From contig OY969816.1 of NCBI GenBank assembly GCA_963703385.1, positions 3,844,001 through 3,908,000 of the forward strand: a stretch of 64,000 nucleotides of DNA, in the 5' to 3' direction. How positions within the stretch are numbered: the stretch's first letter is position 1; each line of letters begins with the position of its first letter. The translations under genes and the position numbers were made by a program. Shown here one piece after another: positions 23,901 through 29,751 of this stretch. The DNA is from Rhodoblastus sp963703385. Its GTDB lineage: Bacteria; Pseudomonadota; Alphaproteobacteria; Rhizobiales; Beijerinckiaceae. A model generated the notes under the pieces. It was not told where the DNA came from. It was given only the letters and a program-made list of their open reading frames with translations, and did not search any database.

Positions 23901-24756
23901 GTCGGTGAGCGACGGCGCCTTCTCGAACAACTACACGGCGACCGTCGACGCCGCCGGAACCGGCTGGACGGCGACCATCCCCGAGGCCGACGCCATCACC
24001 CTGCCGAACGGAACCGCGACGCTCACGGCGCAAGTGACCGACGCTTACGGCAACCAGTCGACCCTGGCGACGGACCAAGTCACCGTGGCCGAAACCCTGC
24101 CGACGGTGACAATCTCGCCGGTCGACGGCGACAACGTCATCAATCGTTCCGAGGCCAACGCCGCCGCCGGCGTGCCTCTGGCCGGGACGGTGTCGGGCCT
24201 GGCGACCGGCGCGACCTTCGACGTGTCGGTGAGCGACGGCGCCTTCTCGAACAACTACACGGCGACCGTCGACGCCGCCGGAACCGGCTGGACGGCGACC
24301 ATCCCCGAGGCCGACGCCATCACCCTGCCGAACGGAACCGCGACGCTCACGGCGCAAGTGACCGACGCTTACGGCAACCAGTCGACCCTGGCGACGGACC
24401 AAGTCACCGTGGCCGAAACCCTGCCGACGGTGACAATCTCGCCGGTCGACGGCGACAACGTCATCAATCGTTCCGAGGCCAACGCCGCCGACGGCGTGCC
24501 TCTGGCCGGGACGGTGTCGGGCCTGGCGACCGGCGCGACCTTCGACGTGTCGGTGAGCGACGGCGCCTTCTCGAACACCTACACGGCGACCGTCGACGCC
24601 GCCGGAACCGGCTGGACGGCGACCATCCCCGAGGCCGACGCCATCACCCTGCCGAACGGAACCGCGACGCTCACGGCGCAAGTGACCGACGCTTACGGCA
24701 ACCAGTCGACCCTGGCGACGGACCAAGTCACGTGGCCGAAACCCTGCCGACCGTGA
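11923..24756 (+). CDS. Giant repetitive adhesin, N-terminal part
   Basis: The first 4,277 residues of a surface or secreted giant protein. ATG 11923 is chosen because an aagggggggg ribosome site ends 2 bases before it; the earlier ATG at 11872 has no good site. No Sec signal peptide is visible; the start MTATFWVVSNGNWDTAANW resembles repeat-rich alphaproteobacterial type-I-secreted proteins. Layout: beta-helix-like NxG repeats (12000-17500) with 156-residue near-identical units; cadherin/Ig-like modules (17600-18180); a helical segment (18190-18480); VWD-like module 1 (18490-19060); Calx-beta-like (19340-19650); VWD-like 2 (20095-20690); a second Calx-beta-like; a choice-of-anchor-D-like part (21720-22010); then 108-residue Ig-like repeats. 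The frame breaks at about 24731 by a missing base, and the rest is encoded at 24732-27554. Confidence 0.8.
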   Translation: MTATFWVVSNGNWDTAANWNTGVAPGAADEAVISASGSYTVTISTPITVASIMVDNAATTLSVNDPGQTVTDSGDLVDGGQLLVDWSGGQGGTSLSIGGALTSSNFVGIGNLSLSAPTLVTANALVDTGTIDIYGSSSNQAALDVNAPAGFGVSGVLTGVLSLVGDALLEFSSGQITTIANNATLALDGPEAFVADSGGTSSNSALTGLSQNAGVLNLRDGASVSVSGDLENSGQINVDNYGNDSGSGLSVAGTLTNAGGLGIGDSGLTAPDTVTVGALVNAGAISISGNASAGEKATLDVNGIAGSGAPGLLTGAVDLTGDALLEFSSGQITTVANNATLTLDGPEALVADSGATTSNSALSGLSQNAGVLNLRDGASVSVSGDIENNGQINVDNYGNDSGSGLSVVGTLTNAGGLGIGDSGLTAPDTVTVGALVNAGVISISGNASAGEKATLDVNGIAGSGAPGLLTGAVDLTGDALLEFSSGQITTVANNATLTLDGPEALVADSGATTSNSALSGLSQNAGILNLRDGASVSVSGDLENSGQINVDNYGNDSGSGLSVAGTLTNAGGLGIGDSGLTAPDTVTVGALVNTGSTTLSGSTTDQATLTVNGVADNAGSTVIGADSDLNVTGGDNYAQAAGTTTVTGALAATDIDVTGGTLDGAGTVTGNVVNTGGVVQGGTNSPGALTIDGDYTQGATGELQALITGTASGQVGALNVSGNVNLQNGLLELDFSNFTPALGQSFTLMTFTPGALSGTFGTIEDGGYVGDGGSVDIGGGLSLALTYDDAGGTITAQVVSSNATDSWNGDNANWSTASDWSTGAVPGSSDNAVLGGTSGYTVTIAAPISPAASLDISDSSATLSIQDTTTQLANGDVTNVGAVNVDSSSAGGSAVTIGGTLRNAGTFRIGNSGITSSASVTASGLDNLATNNVAEGVIDLTGGSASGNSDEAELNILAAAPSSLTGQFNLAGDALLQFSSGGIAGIGGGSGLTLIGGAPQVAISGNSSNNNALDTLAANDGTLDLIAGAAITTNAGVNFDNTGAIDLDNFIQPGGSSLTIGGVLTNSGQIQLGAAGLERYDNDGIIAPDMLTANGLNNSGSIAILGSTAAVNPAQASVNILAAAPTTLTGTFSLAGNALVQFASGGITSLGGGSGLTLSGAMSQVAISGASGDNNALTNLTENDGNLHLDDGASIATNAGVNFDNIGTLGIDSGDYDTVGSSLTIGGVLTNSGQIALGNGGNSSETLTAGGLNNLVAPNDDIVLVGNTTPGSSSQALFNILAAAPSILAGQFNLSGNALLQFASGAITSIGGSSSLTLNGGAAQVAISGNTANNNALDTLAENDGDLHLDDGASIATNAGVNFDNTGALGIDNGDYDAGGSSLTIGGALTNSGQIALGNGGNSSETLTAGGLDNLVAPNDDIVLAGNTAAGSTSQALLNVLAAAPSILTGAYTLVGNALLQFAGGGITSIGGASSLTLNGATPQVAISGASGNNNALDTLAENDGTLQLVNGAAIATNPGTDFDNNGNLQVDAGGNGGGSLAVGGVLTNDGYAQIGNDGLSIATPVSASGLDNAGAFNLSDATLSLTGALDNSGNLNIGDGGISLPTSVSAASLDNVEAGAITLTGDAAATASLVIQGLATNAATLQLNPGGFAELGGLDNIGTVNLSGNAGTPSSLGIIGSAANDGAINIGAFAQMGVTGSFDDSGAITLAGSLDLGGPMTVDPLASLSMQGGSVIGNGAITIDAGANVSGDGAISVTTTNDGAITASGGLLDVASAIAGTGALAIGASGAELEIGGATTESMSFGGNVGTLKLDAPTSFTGAITGLVQGDTIDLAGVQATSAVVNGSTLTVTAGSQTLTYQVAGAGLSGNVFVIENDQHGGSDLVLGPPGPVISGPGAQTVFTDFPAVLGPISIADPTAGNSPLTVTVSDAAGLLSAAPAGAGTVSGDDTNALTLTGDLPDIDAMLAGLTYLGASAGTDTVNIQVTDSGQSTAALSLALTTDAVPITAPVLNAPNSETTIVGTSTAMGGISVSDPYAETTGQSLALNLQLPAGAGTLDVNGPSGPVVTGAGTNDLMITGTVEQLNNDIGDAIQNKIIAYGLAALASTVFASFEQGIFQAEKVTLVAISLSDAEQAAPGLYSLEAYENAELATKMAEAAAELLKLFKEAQEKSQEWAENIEQLVDGSQSEIVATTFGDAHIVTFDGGLYDLNAKGEFILAESTEPGDSFQVQVRLQPWNDSQSATVITQVAVEVGTDRVTIGIGRADIVLVDGSPTALSLTNPIALDAGALIQTSSNGYLIATTSGETVAVTDYGSYLSVSVGPGESAGAMAGLMGPDTAQANDFTLPDGTVLQQPLTTAQLYSTFANAWRVTQPTSILDYAPGQSTATFTDTNFPETPITLSDLPADIVSVAAAAAGGITDPNVAAAAEFDYLVTGNASFVDSDSTVSESEVSTGQTATPAQVTPSSTPPAMLGVIASEVDVAESQTGPTAVTFDVYLTAAESSDTEVDYEVVAPNSDDLGASAFGGALPSGEITLAAGATSSSFTIDVPEGALGSLSSADLAVAISSPGATSIFAPDAQAVVVAPEPGPPPLPEIAYLTTFGNFIQDGNNYTLDLGAVQLGETLPTLKFAIENAANAPSDQLTGTFAVPTVVGFSVSGDTIPTPIDAGDSYQGLTVSINQDKFGAQDETITFDPVDTNASGYSAPLSPITLTIADTLELPSMIYSQAFGDVHIITYNGLTYNFQATGDFVLAQSRIPGDNFQIQMQLAPWYAGASVTTIQEVAIALGADDVTFSWMRGNTVLVDGAATTLSMADPTLTLSGGSITEVSPSMFKVNWNTGETMTVSNVTPFAGEYPDFISITDGVPGNVGPGAYAGLQGEDEGQQNDIQLADGQVLPQPVSSAELYGEYANSWAVSSATSLFGAPLLPTSAPADPLTLSDLPQNLVNQAAALVAAAGITDPGIAQAAELDYLATGDPSFITADANIQQQVVATTPATVTASTTPAIAVGVGANAASVTEAASGETAVTFNAYLTGAEVADTTVDYAVVSPGAGYLGASAFGGTLPSSSVTIAAGQTTAQFTIDLPQGALGSDPSDNLQVEVSDTAGVPIFAPTAQTEIVNNQPEPGNLAQPVLAEISGDGTLSFDSSTNTYTLNLGGLVEGSALQAVQLAVVNAATVPADNLGGSFTAPTGTGFTITGNDLPSSLAPGENYQGLYVSVKTNATGSNAMTMTFDPTDVNDSGYSAALTPITLDIVDSVTAAATPTVNTPTTIIFPNAHVGATDSQHVSVTNSAAAGAANLDVTLTASGEATASGAISQLAPGATDATDLSVGLNTSAAGPQSGSVTENFVSDLGGGNTSPIALADPYIDVFGGVYRLADPSILSNPLTVHVGDSGDQTLTITNIDPSDGYSENLIATVVGTTGALTASGTTGDIAPQADGTIAVKFSTATAGSVGTVTLDLKSDGTGIDGLGMTDLGDVTIPVAVTSGNVPAAAQFEELSGGGTFSQKGSAYSLNLGTITAPTTVNLGVLNSAEAPADTLAGSFTISGATEFTNSGFDAFSGISAGSADTAPTVTLFTGVTGAFSETITLQPTDATTDTALSTETLTITGTVNTATPPSITAPSAVTVQQSQASPVTGISITDPDAISANQTVTVNLADSAGLLTANTGATGGGGTITGSGTTALAVSGTLAQVNADLTTLTDTDGTTSADSIVVGSSDSVGGVATPATIAVTVQAQQTATVGINPIDGNNIIDYAEANAATGVPLSGSVSGLAAGATFTVSVVDGSFAADYTAIVNSAATGWTASMPSSDAVTLPNGAATFTAQVNASIQASEFVTVAETLPTVTISPVDGDNVINHPEASAAAGVPLAGTVSGLAAGATFDVSVSDGAFSNNYTATVDAAGTGWTATIPEADAITLPNGTATLTAQVTDAYGNQSTLATDQVTVAETLPTVTISPVDGDNVINRSEANAAAGVPLAGTVSGLAAGATFDVSVSDGAFSNNYTATVDAAGTGWTATIPEADAITLPNGTATLTAQVTDAYGNQSTLATDQVTVAETLPTVTISPVDGDNVINRSEANAAAGVPLAGTVSGLATGATFDVSVSDGAFSNNYTATVDAAGTGWTATIPEADAITLPNGTATLTAQVTDAYGNQSTLATDQVTVAETLPTVTISPVDGDNVINRSEANAADGVPLAGTVSGLATGATFDVSVSDGAFSNTYTATVDAAGTGWTATIPEADAITLPNGTATLTAQVTDAYGNQSTLATDQVTWPKPCRP
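12500..13720 (+). repeat. 468-bp coding tandem repeats in adhesin
   Basis: Two almost identical 468-bp units start at 12642 and 13110 (156 residues each), with a third partial copy from 13578 and a more diverged one before 12642. Each contains LLEFSSGQITT, SGLSQNAG and LRDGASVSVSGD. The high nucleotide identity points to recent duplication or gene conversion and makes the array prone to length change. Confidence 0.88.
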
Positions 24757-25391
24757 CGATCTCGGCGGTCGACGGCGACAACGTCATCAATCATCCCGAA
24801 GCCAGCGCCGCCGCCGGCGTGCCTCTGGCCGGGACGGTGTCGGGCCTTGCGGCCGGCGCGACCTTCGACGTGTCGGTGAGCGACGGCGCCTTCTCGAACA
24901 CCTACACGGCGACCGTCGACACCGCCGGAACCGGCTGGACGGCGACCATCCCCGAGGCCGACGCCATCACCCTGCCGAACGGAACCGCGACGCTCACGGC
25001 GCAAGTGACCGACGCTTACGGCAACCAGTCGACCCTGGCGACGGACCAAGTCACCGTGGCCGAAACCCTGCCGACGGTGACGATCTCGCCGGTCGATGGT
25101 GATAACGTCATCAATTACGCTGAGGCGCATGCCGTTGGCGGCGTGCCGCTGAGCGGCGCGGTGAGCGGCCTTGCGGCGGGCGCGACCTTCTCTGTCTCGG
25201 TGACCGATGGCGCCTTTTCGAAGGATTATGTGGCGACGGTCAACGCTGCCGGGAATGGCTGGTCCGCGACTCTGACGGAAGCCGACGCCATCACCTTGGC
25301 GAACGGAACGGCGACGGTAACGGCGATCATCAGTCCGACGATTCAGGCGTCGGAAAATGTCGTCATCGCCGAAAAACTGCCAGCCGTGACG
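23449..25391 (+). repeat. 324-bp Ig-like coding repeats in adhesin
   Basis: Six 324-bp (108-residue) units begin at about 23449, 23773, 24097, 24421, 24744 and 25068, each opening with LPTVTISPVDGDNVIN or a close variant. The middle ones are almost identical at the DNA level; the outer ones diverge. The fifth unit starts one base early because of the single-base loss near 24731. They are probably extracellular bacterial Ig-like stalk domains. Confidence 0.9.
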
Positions 25392-27554
25392 ATCAACAAG
25401 ACCAATGGCGACAATATCATCGACAATCGATTGGGCAACAATGGCGATGATGATGACAATCATTGTGATGACGATGATCGCGACAGCGATGGATGCGGCG
25501 GAGGCCAGGGGCCGAAGGCGGTCCAACTTTGTGGAACCCTCTCCGGCGTTGCGCCGAATAGGACGTTTCAGGTGATGGTGACCGACGCCGGGTTCGACAA
25601 GGGCGACAATCGGTTGGGCGACAATGGCGATTATGATGACGATGATCGCGACAGCGATGGGTGCGGCGGAGGTCAGGGGCCGAAGGTGGTCCAACTTGGC
25701 GGAACCGTCTCCGGCGTCGCACCGAACAGCACGTTTCAGGTGGTGGTGACCGACGCCGGGTTTGACAAGACTTATACGGCGACGGTCAATGCAGCGGGAA
25801 ACGCCTGGACCGCGACGATCCCGGCCGCTGACGTCGCGGCGCTTCCCAATGGGACCGCAGTCGTGTCGGCGACCGTGGTCGACGCCTATGGCAATATGTC
25901 CTTGCCGGCCGTGCAGGACGTGACTGTCGAAGGTACGACGCCGGATGTCCTTTCGGTGACAGCTCAGCCCGACAGCGGCGATCTCGATGCGGGCAAGACC
26001 GTCGCGATCACTTTGCATATGAACGAAGCGGTAGTCGTCACCGGTTCCCCGACGCTGCAAATGAACGATTGCGGCGTCGCCACTTTCGACAAGGCGGATT
26101 CCACAGCGACAACTCTGGTTTTCGATTATGTTGTCGCGTCCGGGCAGAATACCAACGATCTCAAGACGACGGGCGTGACGTTGGGCTGCGGCGCTTCAAT
26201 AGCCGATTCTTCGGGCGACCCGGCCAATCTCGCGGGCGCCGCCGCCAATCTCGGAATTGTCGTCGACACGACGCCGCCGAAAGTGAAAGCGGTCACAACC
26301 TCGCCCGCATGCGGTGAAGCCAAGGCCGGCCAGACGGTGGTCATCACGCTAACGATGGATGAAGCTGTCAAGGTGGTGGGTACGCCAACGCTCTCGCTCA
26401 ATGACGGCGGTGTCGCGATCTACGACATGGTTCATTCGACAGCGACGACCTTGGTGTTTGATTATACGGTGGCGGCGGGACAGAACACGTCCGATCTGGC
26501 CGTGACCGGTGTCGACCTCCCACACCGTTCGTTAATCGAGGGTCTTGCCGGCGACCAAGCCGATCTGTCCGGGGCGCTGTCTTGCCTCGGAATCCAGATC
26601 GACACCATTGCGCCGACGGTCAAATCTGTTATCGCGTCACCGGCCAACGCCGATTTGGGCGCGGGCAAGTCGGTCACGCTGACCCTCAAGATGAGCGAGG
26701 CGGTTACCGTGACTGGATCGCCGGAATTGGAGCTGAACGACGGCGGCATCGCCACCTACGACATGGTGCATTCGACAGCGACGGCATTGGCGTTTGATTA
26801 CACTGTGCAAGCCGGCCAGAATACGCCGGATCTCGCCATCAGTTCAGTCAACCTGAACGGCGGCGCGATCATTGATCTGGCCGGCAATTTAGCTAATCTC
26901 GCCGGCGCTGTTGCCAATCCCGCTGGAACGCTTCAGATCGATACGGTAATCCCGACCTGTAGAGTCGCGGCGATATCGAACGGCAAACATCCCAACATTT
27001 CAGGGTCGACCGAGGCCGGTTGCGAACTTTGGGTCTCCTATCTCGATCTCATCAACGGCCACACGGGATACTTGGGTTCGACGACGGCGGCTTCGGACGG
27101 ATCATGGAGCGTCACGACATCCGGAGCATGGTATAATTTGAACGATCCGCTCGAATTCGCCATCACCGCGACGGACGGAGCGGGCAATGTTAGGATCATC
27201 GACAATTTCATTGGCCCGGCCAACGACGAGACCTTCGTCGCGAACGCTTGCGACGATTATTTCGATATCACTGGCGACGGTGACACGTTCGTCTTCCATG
27301 GCAATACGACTGGCGGCAACGGTAATGACGTCATCGCCGACTTTGGCGCGCATTCGCTGGTTGGTCCGCGCCAAGCCGACGTGATCCAGTTCGACCCTGG
27401 CGTGTTCAGCAGCTTCGCGGCCCTGCTGGCGGACACGCGCAACAATGCCGCCGGCGAAGCGGTGATCTCGTATATGTCGGGAGGAGTCCTCAGCACTTTG
27501 ACGCTCGATGGAGTGCATAGGGCGCAGTTGACAGCCGCTGATTTCCACCTGTGA
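24732..27554 (+). CDS. Giant adhesin, C-terminal part with T1SS-like end
   Basis: This is the remainder of the adhesin after the frameshift. Other repeat units read caccgtgg at the junction but here it is cacgtgg, so one restored base would give a single protein of about 5,210 residues. The part contains two 108-residue Ig-like units, an Asp-rich duplicated insert (25422-25770) and three SWM-type repeats (IDTIAPTVKSV..., LELNDGGIATYDMVHSTA). The C-terminus has DVIADFGA, DVIQFDPGVFSSFAALL and a final LTAADFHL. This resembles the uncleaved C-terminal signal of type I secreted proteins. No ABC exporter genes are in the window. The ATG at 24732 is unlikely to be a real start. Confidence 0.75.
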   Translation: MAETLPTVTISAVDGDNVINHPEASAAAGVPLAGTVSGLAAGATFDVSVSDGAFSNTYTATVDTAGTGWTATIPEADAITLPNGTATLTAQVTDAYGNQSTLATDQVTVAETLPTVTISPVDGDNVINYAEAHAVGGVPLSGAVSGLAAGATFSVSVTDGAFSKDYVATVNAAGNGWSATLTEADAITLANGTATVTAIISPTIQASENVVIAEKLPAVTINKTNGDNIIDNRLGNNGDDDDNHCDDDDRDSDGCGGGQGPKAVQLCGTLSGVAPNRTFQVMVTDAGFDKGDNRLGDNGDYDDDDRDSDGCGGGQGPKVVQLGGTVSGVAPNSTFQVVVTDAGFDKTYTATVNAAGNAWTATIPAADVAALPNGTAVVSATVVDAYGNMSLPAVQDVTVEGTTPDVLSVTAQPDSGDLDAGKTVAITLHMNEAVVVTGSPTLQMNDCGVATFDKADSTATTLVFDYVVASGQNTNDLKTTGVTLGCGASIADSSGDPANLAGAAANLGIVVDTTPPKVKAVTTSPACGEAKAGQTVVITLTMDEAVKVVGTPTLSLNDGGVAIYDMVHSTATTLVFDYTVAAGQNTSDLAVTGVDLPHRSLIEGLAGDQADLSGALSCLGIQIDTIAPTVKSVIASPANADLGAGKSVTLTLKMSEAVTVTGSPELELNDGGIATYDMVHSTATALAFDYTVQAGQNTPDLAISSVNLNGGAIIDLAGNLANLAGAVANPAGTLQIDTVIPTCRVAAISNGKHPNISGSTEAGCELWVSYLDLINGHTGYLGSTTAASDGSWSVTTSGAWYNLNDPLEFAITATDGAGNVRIIDNFIGPANDETFVANACDDYFDITGDGDTFVFHGNTTGGNGNDVIADFGAHSLVGPRQADVIQFDPGVFSSFAALLADTRNNAAGEAVISYMSGGVLSTLTLDGVHRAQLTAADFHL

Positions 27555-28291
27555 GGAAGAATCGGTGGTCCTGGGAGCAACGTAATGCTGAGTACTCTGG
27601 GCGAAGACACGATAGGGATGGTGGGTTTCGTTCGAAAACATGGGCTCATTCGGCAAACGTCGAATTTCCGGTTGTGGCGCAACTTTGCCTTTGCGCCTTC
27701 GACCGCTCATCCTCAGAGACCAGTCCTCCGATCCACGACCGCTTCTCGCCCAGCTGTGCCCTTGGGTGGGATCGCGACCGCCTCGCGTCACAGATTCGCT
27801 TTGGATGCGGTGGGCGCACCTTTATATCGTTAGGACCAAATTCGGTGGAACAAGGCGCAAAAGTTTAGATTGTCGGTGGTTGCGTGCCCCCGCAACCAAA
27901 GATAATCGACGCCCCGCGATCGCATGATCCGGGGCGTTTTGTTGTGGCGCCGCTCCCGCGCAGGCCGCCAGAGTCGTCGCGAGGCCGCCTGGCTCCGTTT
28001 GCGCGACCCGTTGTCGTCGCGTTGGGGGGCGAGTTTATATTTTACGCCAAGTATTCCAGGGAAGGACGCAAAGCATTCGATCTTACGCTTGAGTTTGAGC
28101 TGTCTGGCAATGTTTCAGCTTCGGCTAAGTTTCCCCTATGCTTGATATCACGAATTGTTGAGGAAACGCCTGGGGCTTTTCAATGGTTTAACGCGGGGAC
28201 GCTTCTTATCTCCCGGATAGATCGGGCGATTTCATAGCGCCGCTCAAGAAAAGGACCGAGCAAACGGTCGTTCAGCTCTGGGAGGAGCCCC
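27555..28291. other. Intergenic region with putative attR
   Basis: About 740 bases with no recognisable protein. It contains the 14-base copy of the tRNA-fMet 3' end (27885-27898), which is also one arm of a perfect 8-bp hairpin (tggttgcg / cgcaacca), and the terminator at 27909-27943. The right end must hold the cox promoter. A good ribosome site (gggagga) precedes coxM. Confidence 0.5.
27909..27943 (+). terminator. Rho-independent terminator
   Basis: An 8-bp stem acgccccg / cggggcgt with a 13-base loop is followed by a T-rich run (ttttgtt). It lies 10 bases after the putative attR copy of the tRNA end. The likely reading is that it once terminated the rRNA-tRNA-fMet transcript, before the island separated the two. 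Confidence 0.75.
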
Positions 28292-29158
28292 ATGATCCCG
28301 GGCGCATTCGATTACCATCGTCCCACCAACGTCAACGAGGCCGCCCTGCTGCTGCGGCAATTGGGCCAGGACGCGCGGCCGCTCGCCGGCGGCCACAGCC
28401 TCATTCCGCTGATGAAGCTTCGGCTGGCGGCGCCTGAACATCTGGTCGATCTTTCGGGCGTGGCCGAATTGAAGGGCGTGCGGCGCGAGGGCGACGATAT
28501 TCTCATCGGCGCCATGACCACCCAGCATGACATCATCCATGATGCGATGCTGGCGGAATCGTTGCCGATCTTGCGCGAAACCTCGAGCCAGATCGCCGAT
28601 CCGCAGGTGCGCTATCGCGGCACGATCGGCGGCAATGTCGCCAATGGCGATCCGGGCAACGATATGCCCGCAGTGATGCAATGTCTCGACGCGCGATTCC
28701 GCGTCCTGAGTCCCGACGGCGCGCGAGAGATTTCCGCGCGCGAATTTTACCACGGGGCTTATGACACCGAGCTTCACCTGGGCGACATCATCACCGAAAT
28801 CCGCATCACGGCGCCGCCGCGCGGCCACGGCTTCGCCTATGAAAAGCTGAAACGCAAGACCGGCGATTACGCCACCGCCGCCGCCGCCGTCATCCTTACG
28901 CTCGAGGGCGGCCGATGCGCGAGCGCTTCGGTCGCGCTGACCAATGTCGCCGACACCCCGCTCTGGGCTGAAGCGGCCTCAAACATCCTGGCCGGCTCCG
29001 ATCTCGGCAAGGCGGCGCTCGATCGCGCCGCGGCCGCGGCGGAAGCGATCACGAGGCCGGCGTCCGACTTGCACGGCCCGGCCGAATATCGCGCCAAAAT
29101 GGCGGGCGTCATGTTGCGCCGCGCCGTGATGCGCGCCCAGGCCCGCGCGAGCGCATGA
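28292..29158 (+). CDS. coxM: CO dehydrogenase medium subunit (FAD)
   Basis: The 288-residue flavoprotein subunit of aerobic Mo-Cu CO dehydrogenase, which passes electrons from the [2Fe-2S] clusters to the quinone pool. FAD-binding motifs of the family are present: AGGHSLIPLMKLRL near residue 32 and TIGGNVANGDPGND near 111. The start is supported by gggaggag upstream. It opens the cluster in the canonical form I order M-S-L. The end is followed by a short direct duplication (cgcgccagcgca-type repeats at 29150-29205) before coxS. Confidence 0.95.
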   Translation: MIPGAFDYHRPTNVNEAALLLRQLGQDARPLAGGHSLIPLMKLRLAAPEHLVDLSGVAELKGVRREGDDILIGAMTTQHDIIHDAMLAESLPILRETSSQIADPQVRYRGTIGGNVANGDPGNDMPAVMQCLDARFRVLSPDGAREISAREFYHGAYDTELHLGDIITEIRITAPPRGHGFAYEKLKRKTGDYATAAAAVILTLEGGRCASASVALTNVADTPLWAEAASNILAGSDLGKAALDRAAAAAEAITRPASDLHGPAEYRAKMAGVMLRRAVMRAQARASA

Positions 29159-29250
29159 AAGCCCGCGCCAGCGCATAAGGAAGGCCCGCGCCAGCGCCAG
29201 CGCACAAAAGAACTAGCGCGCCCGCGTCTGAAATCTTGAGGATCACGCGC

Positions 29251-29751
29251 ATGTCAAAACACCACATCGCCCTCACCGTCAACGGCAAGCCGGTCGAAGC
29301 CGACGTCGAGTCGCGCCTCCTGCTCGTTCATTTCCTGCGCGAGCAGCTCAATCTCACCGGAACCCATATCGGCTGCGACACCGGCCATTGCGGCGCCTGC
29401 ACCGTCGACATGAACGACATGTCGATCAAGAGCTGCATGTGTTTCGCCGTACAGGCCGACGGCGCCCATATCACCACCATCGAAGGGATCGCCCATGCCG
29501 ACGGGACGCTTTCCGCCGTCCAGGAAGGTTTTCGGCTGATGCATGGGCTGCAATGCGGCTATTGCACGCCGGGCATGATCCTGCGCGCCACGCGCCTGCT
29601 GATGGAAAACCCCAATCCCAGCGAGGAAGAAATCCGTCACGGCATTGCCGGAAACTTATGCCGCTGCACCGGCTATATGAACATCGTCAAGGCGATCCAA
29701 TATGCGGCGGCGAAACTGCATGAGACTCCCTTGATGGAGGCCGCGCAATGA
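29251..29751 (+). CDS. coxS: CO dehydrogenase small subunit (2x[2Fe-2S])
   Basis: The 166-residue iron-sulfur subunit of CO dehydrogenase. The N-terminal plant-type [2Fe-2S] cysteines are C42, C47, C50 and C62, and the C-terminal cluster uses C102, C105, C137 and C139 (QCGYCTPG, CRCTGY). ATG 29251 is preferred over an in-frame TTG at 29236 because gagga lies 8 bases upstream of it. It overlaps coxL by ATGA (29748-29751), indicating coupled translation. It carries electrons from the CoxL active site to CoxM. Confidence 0.95.
   Translation: MSKHHIALTVNGKPVEADVESRLLLVHFLREQLNLTGTHIGCDTGHCGACTVDMNDMSIKSCMCFAVQADGAHITTIEGIAHADGTLSAVQEGFRLMHGLQCGYCTPGMILRATRLLMENPNPSEEEIRHGIAGNLCRCTGYMNIVKAIQYAAAKLHETPLMEAAQ

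Noticed and set aside
23449..25391. Plus-strand direct repeats as a non-coding satellite
   Set aside because: The unit is exactly 108 codons and codes for Ig-like domains in frame, so it is a coding repeat.
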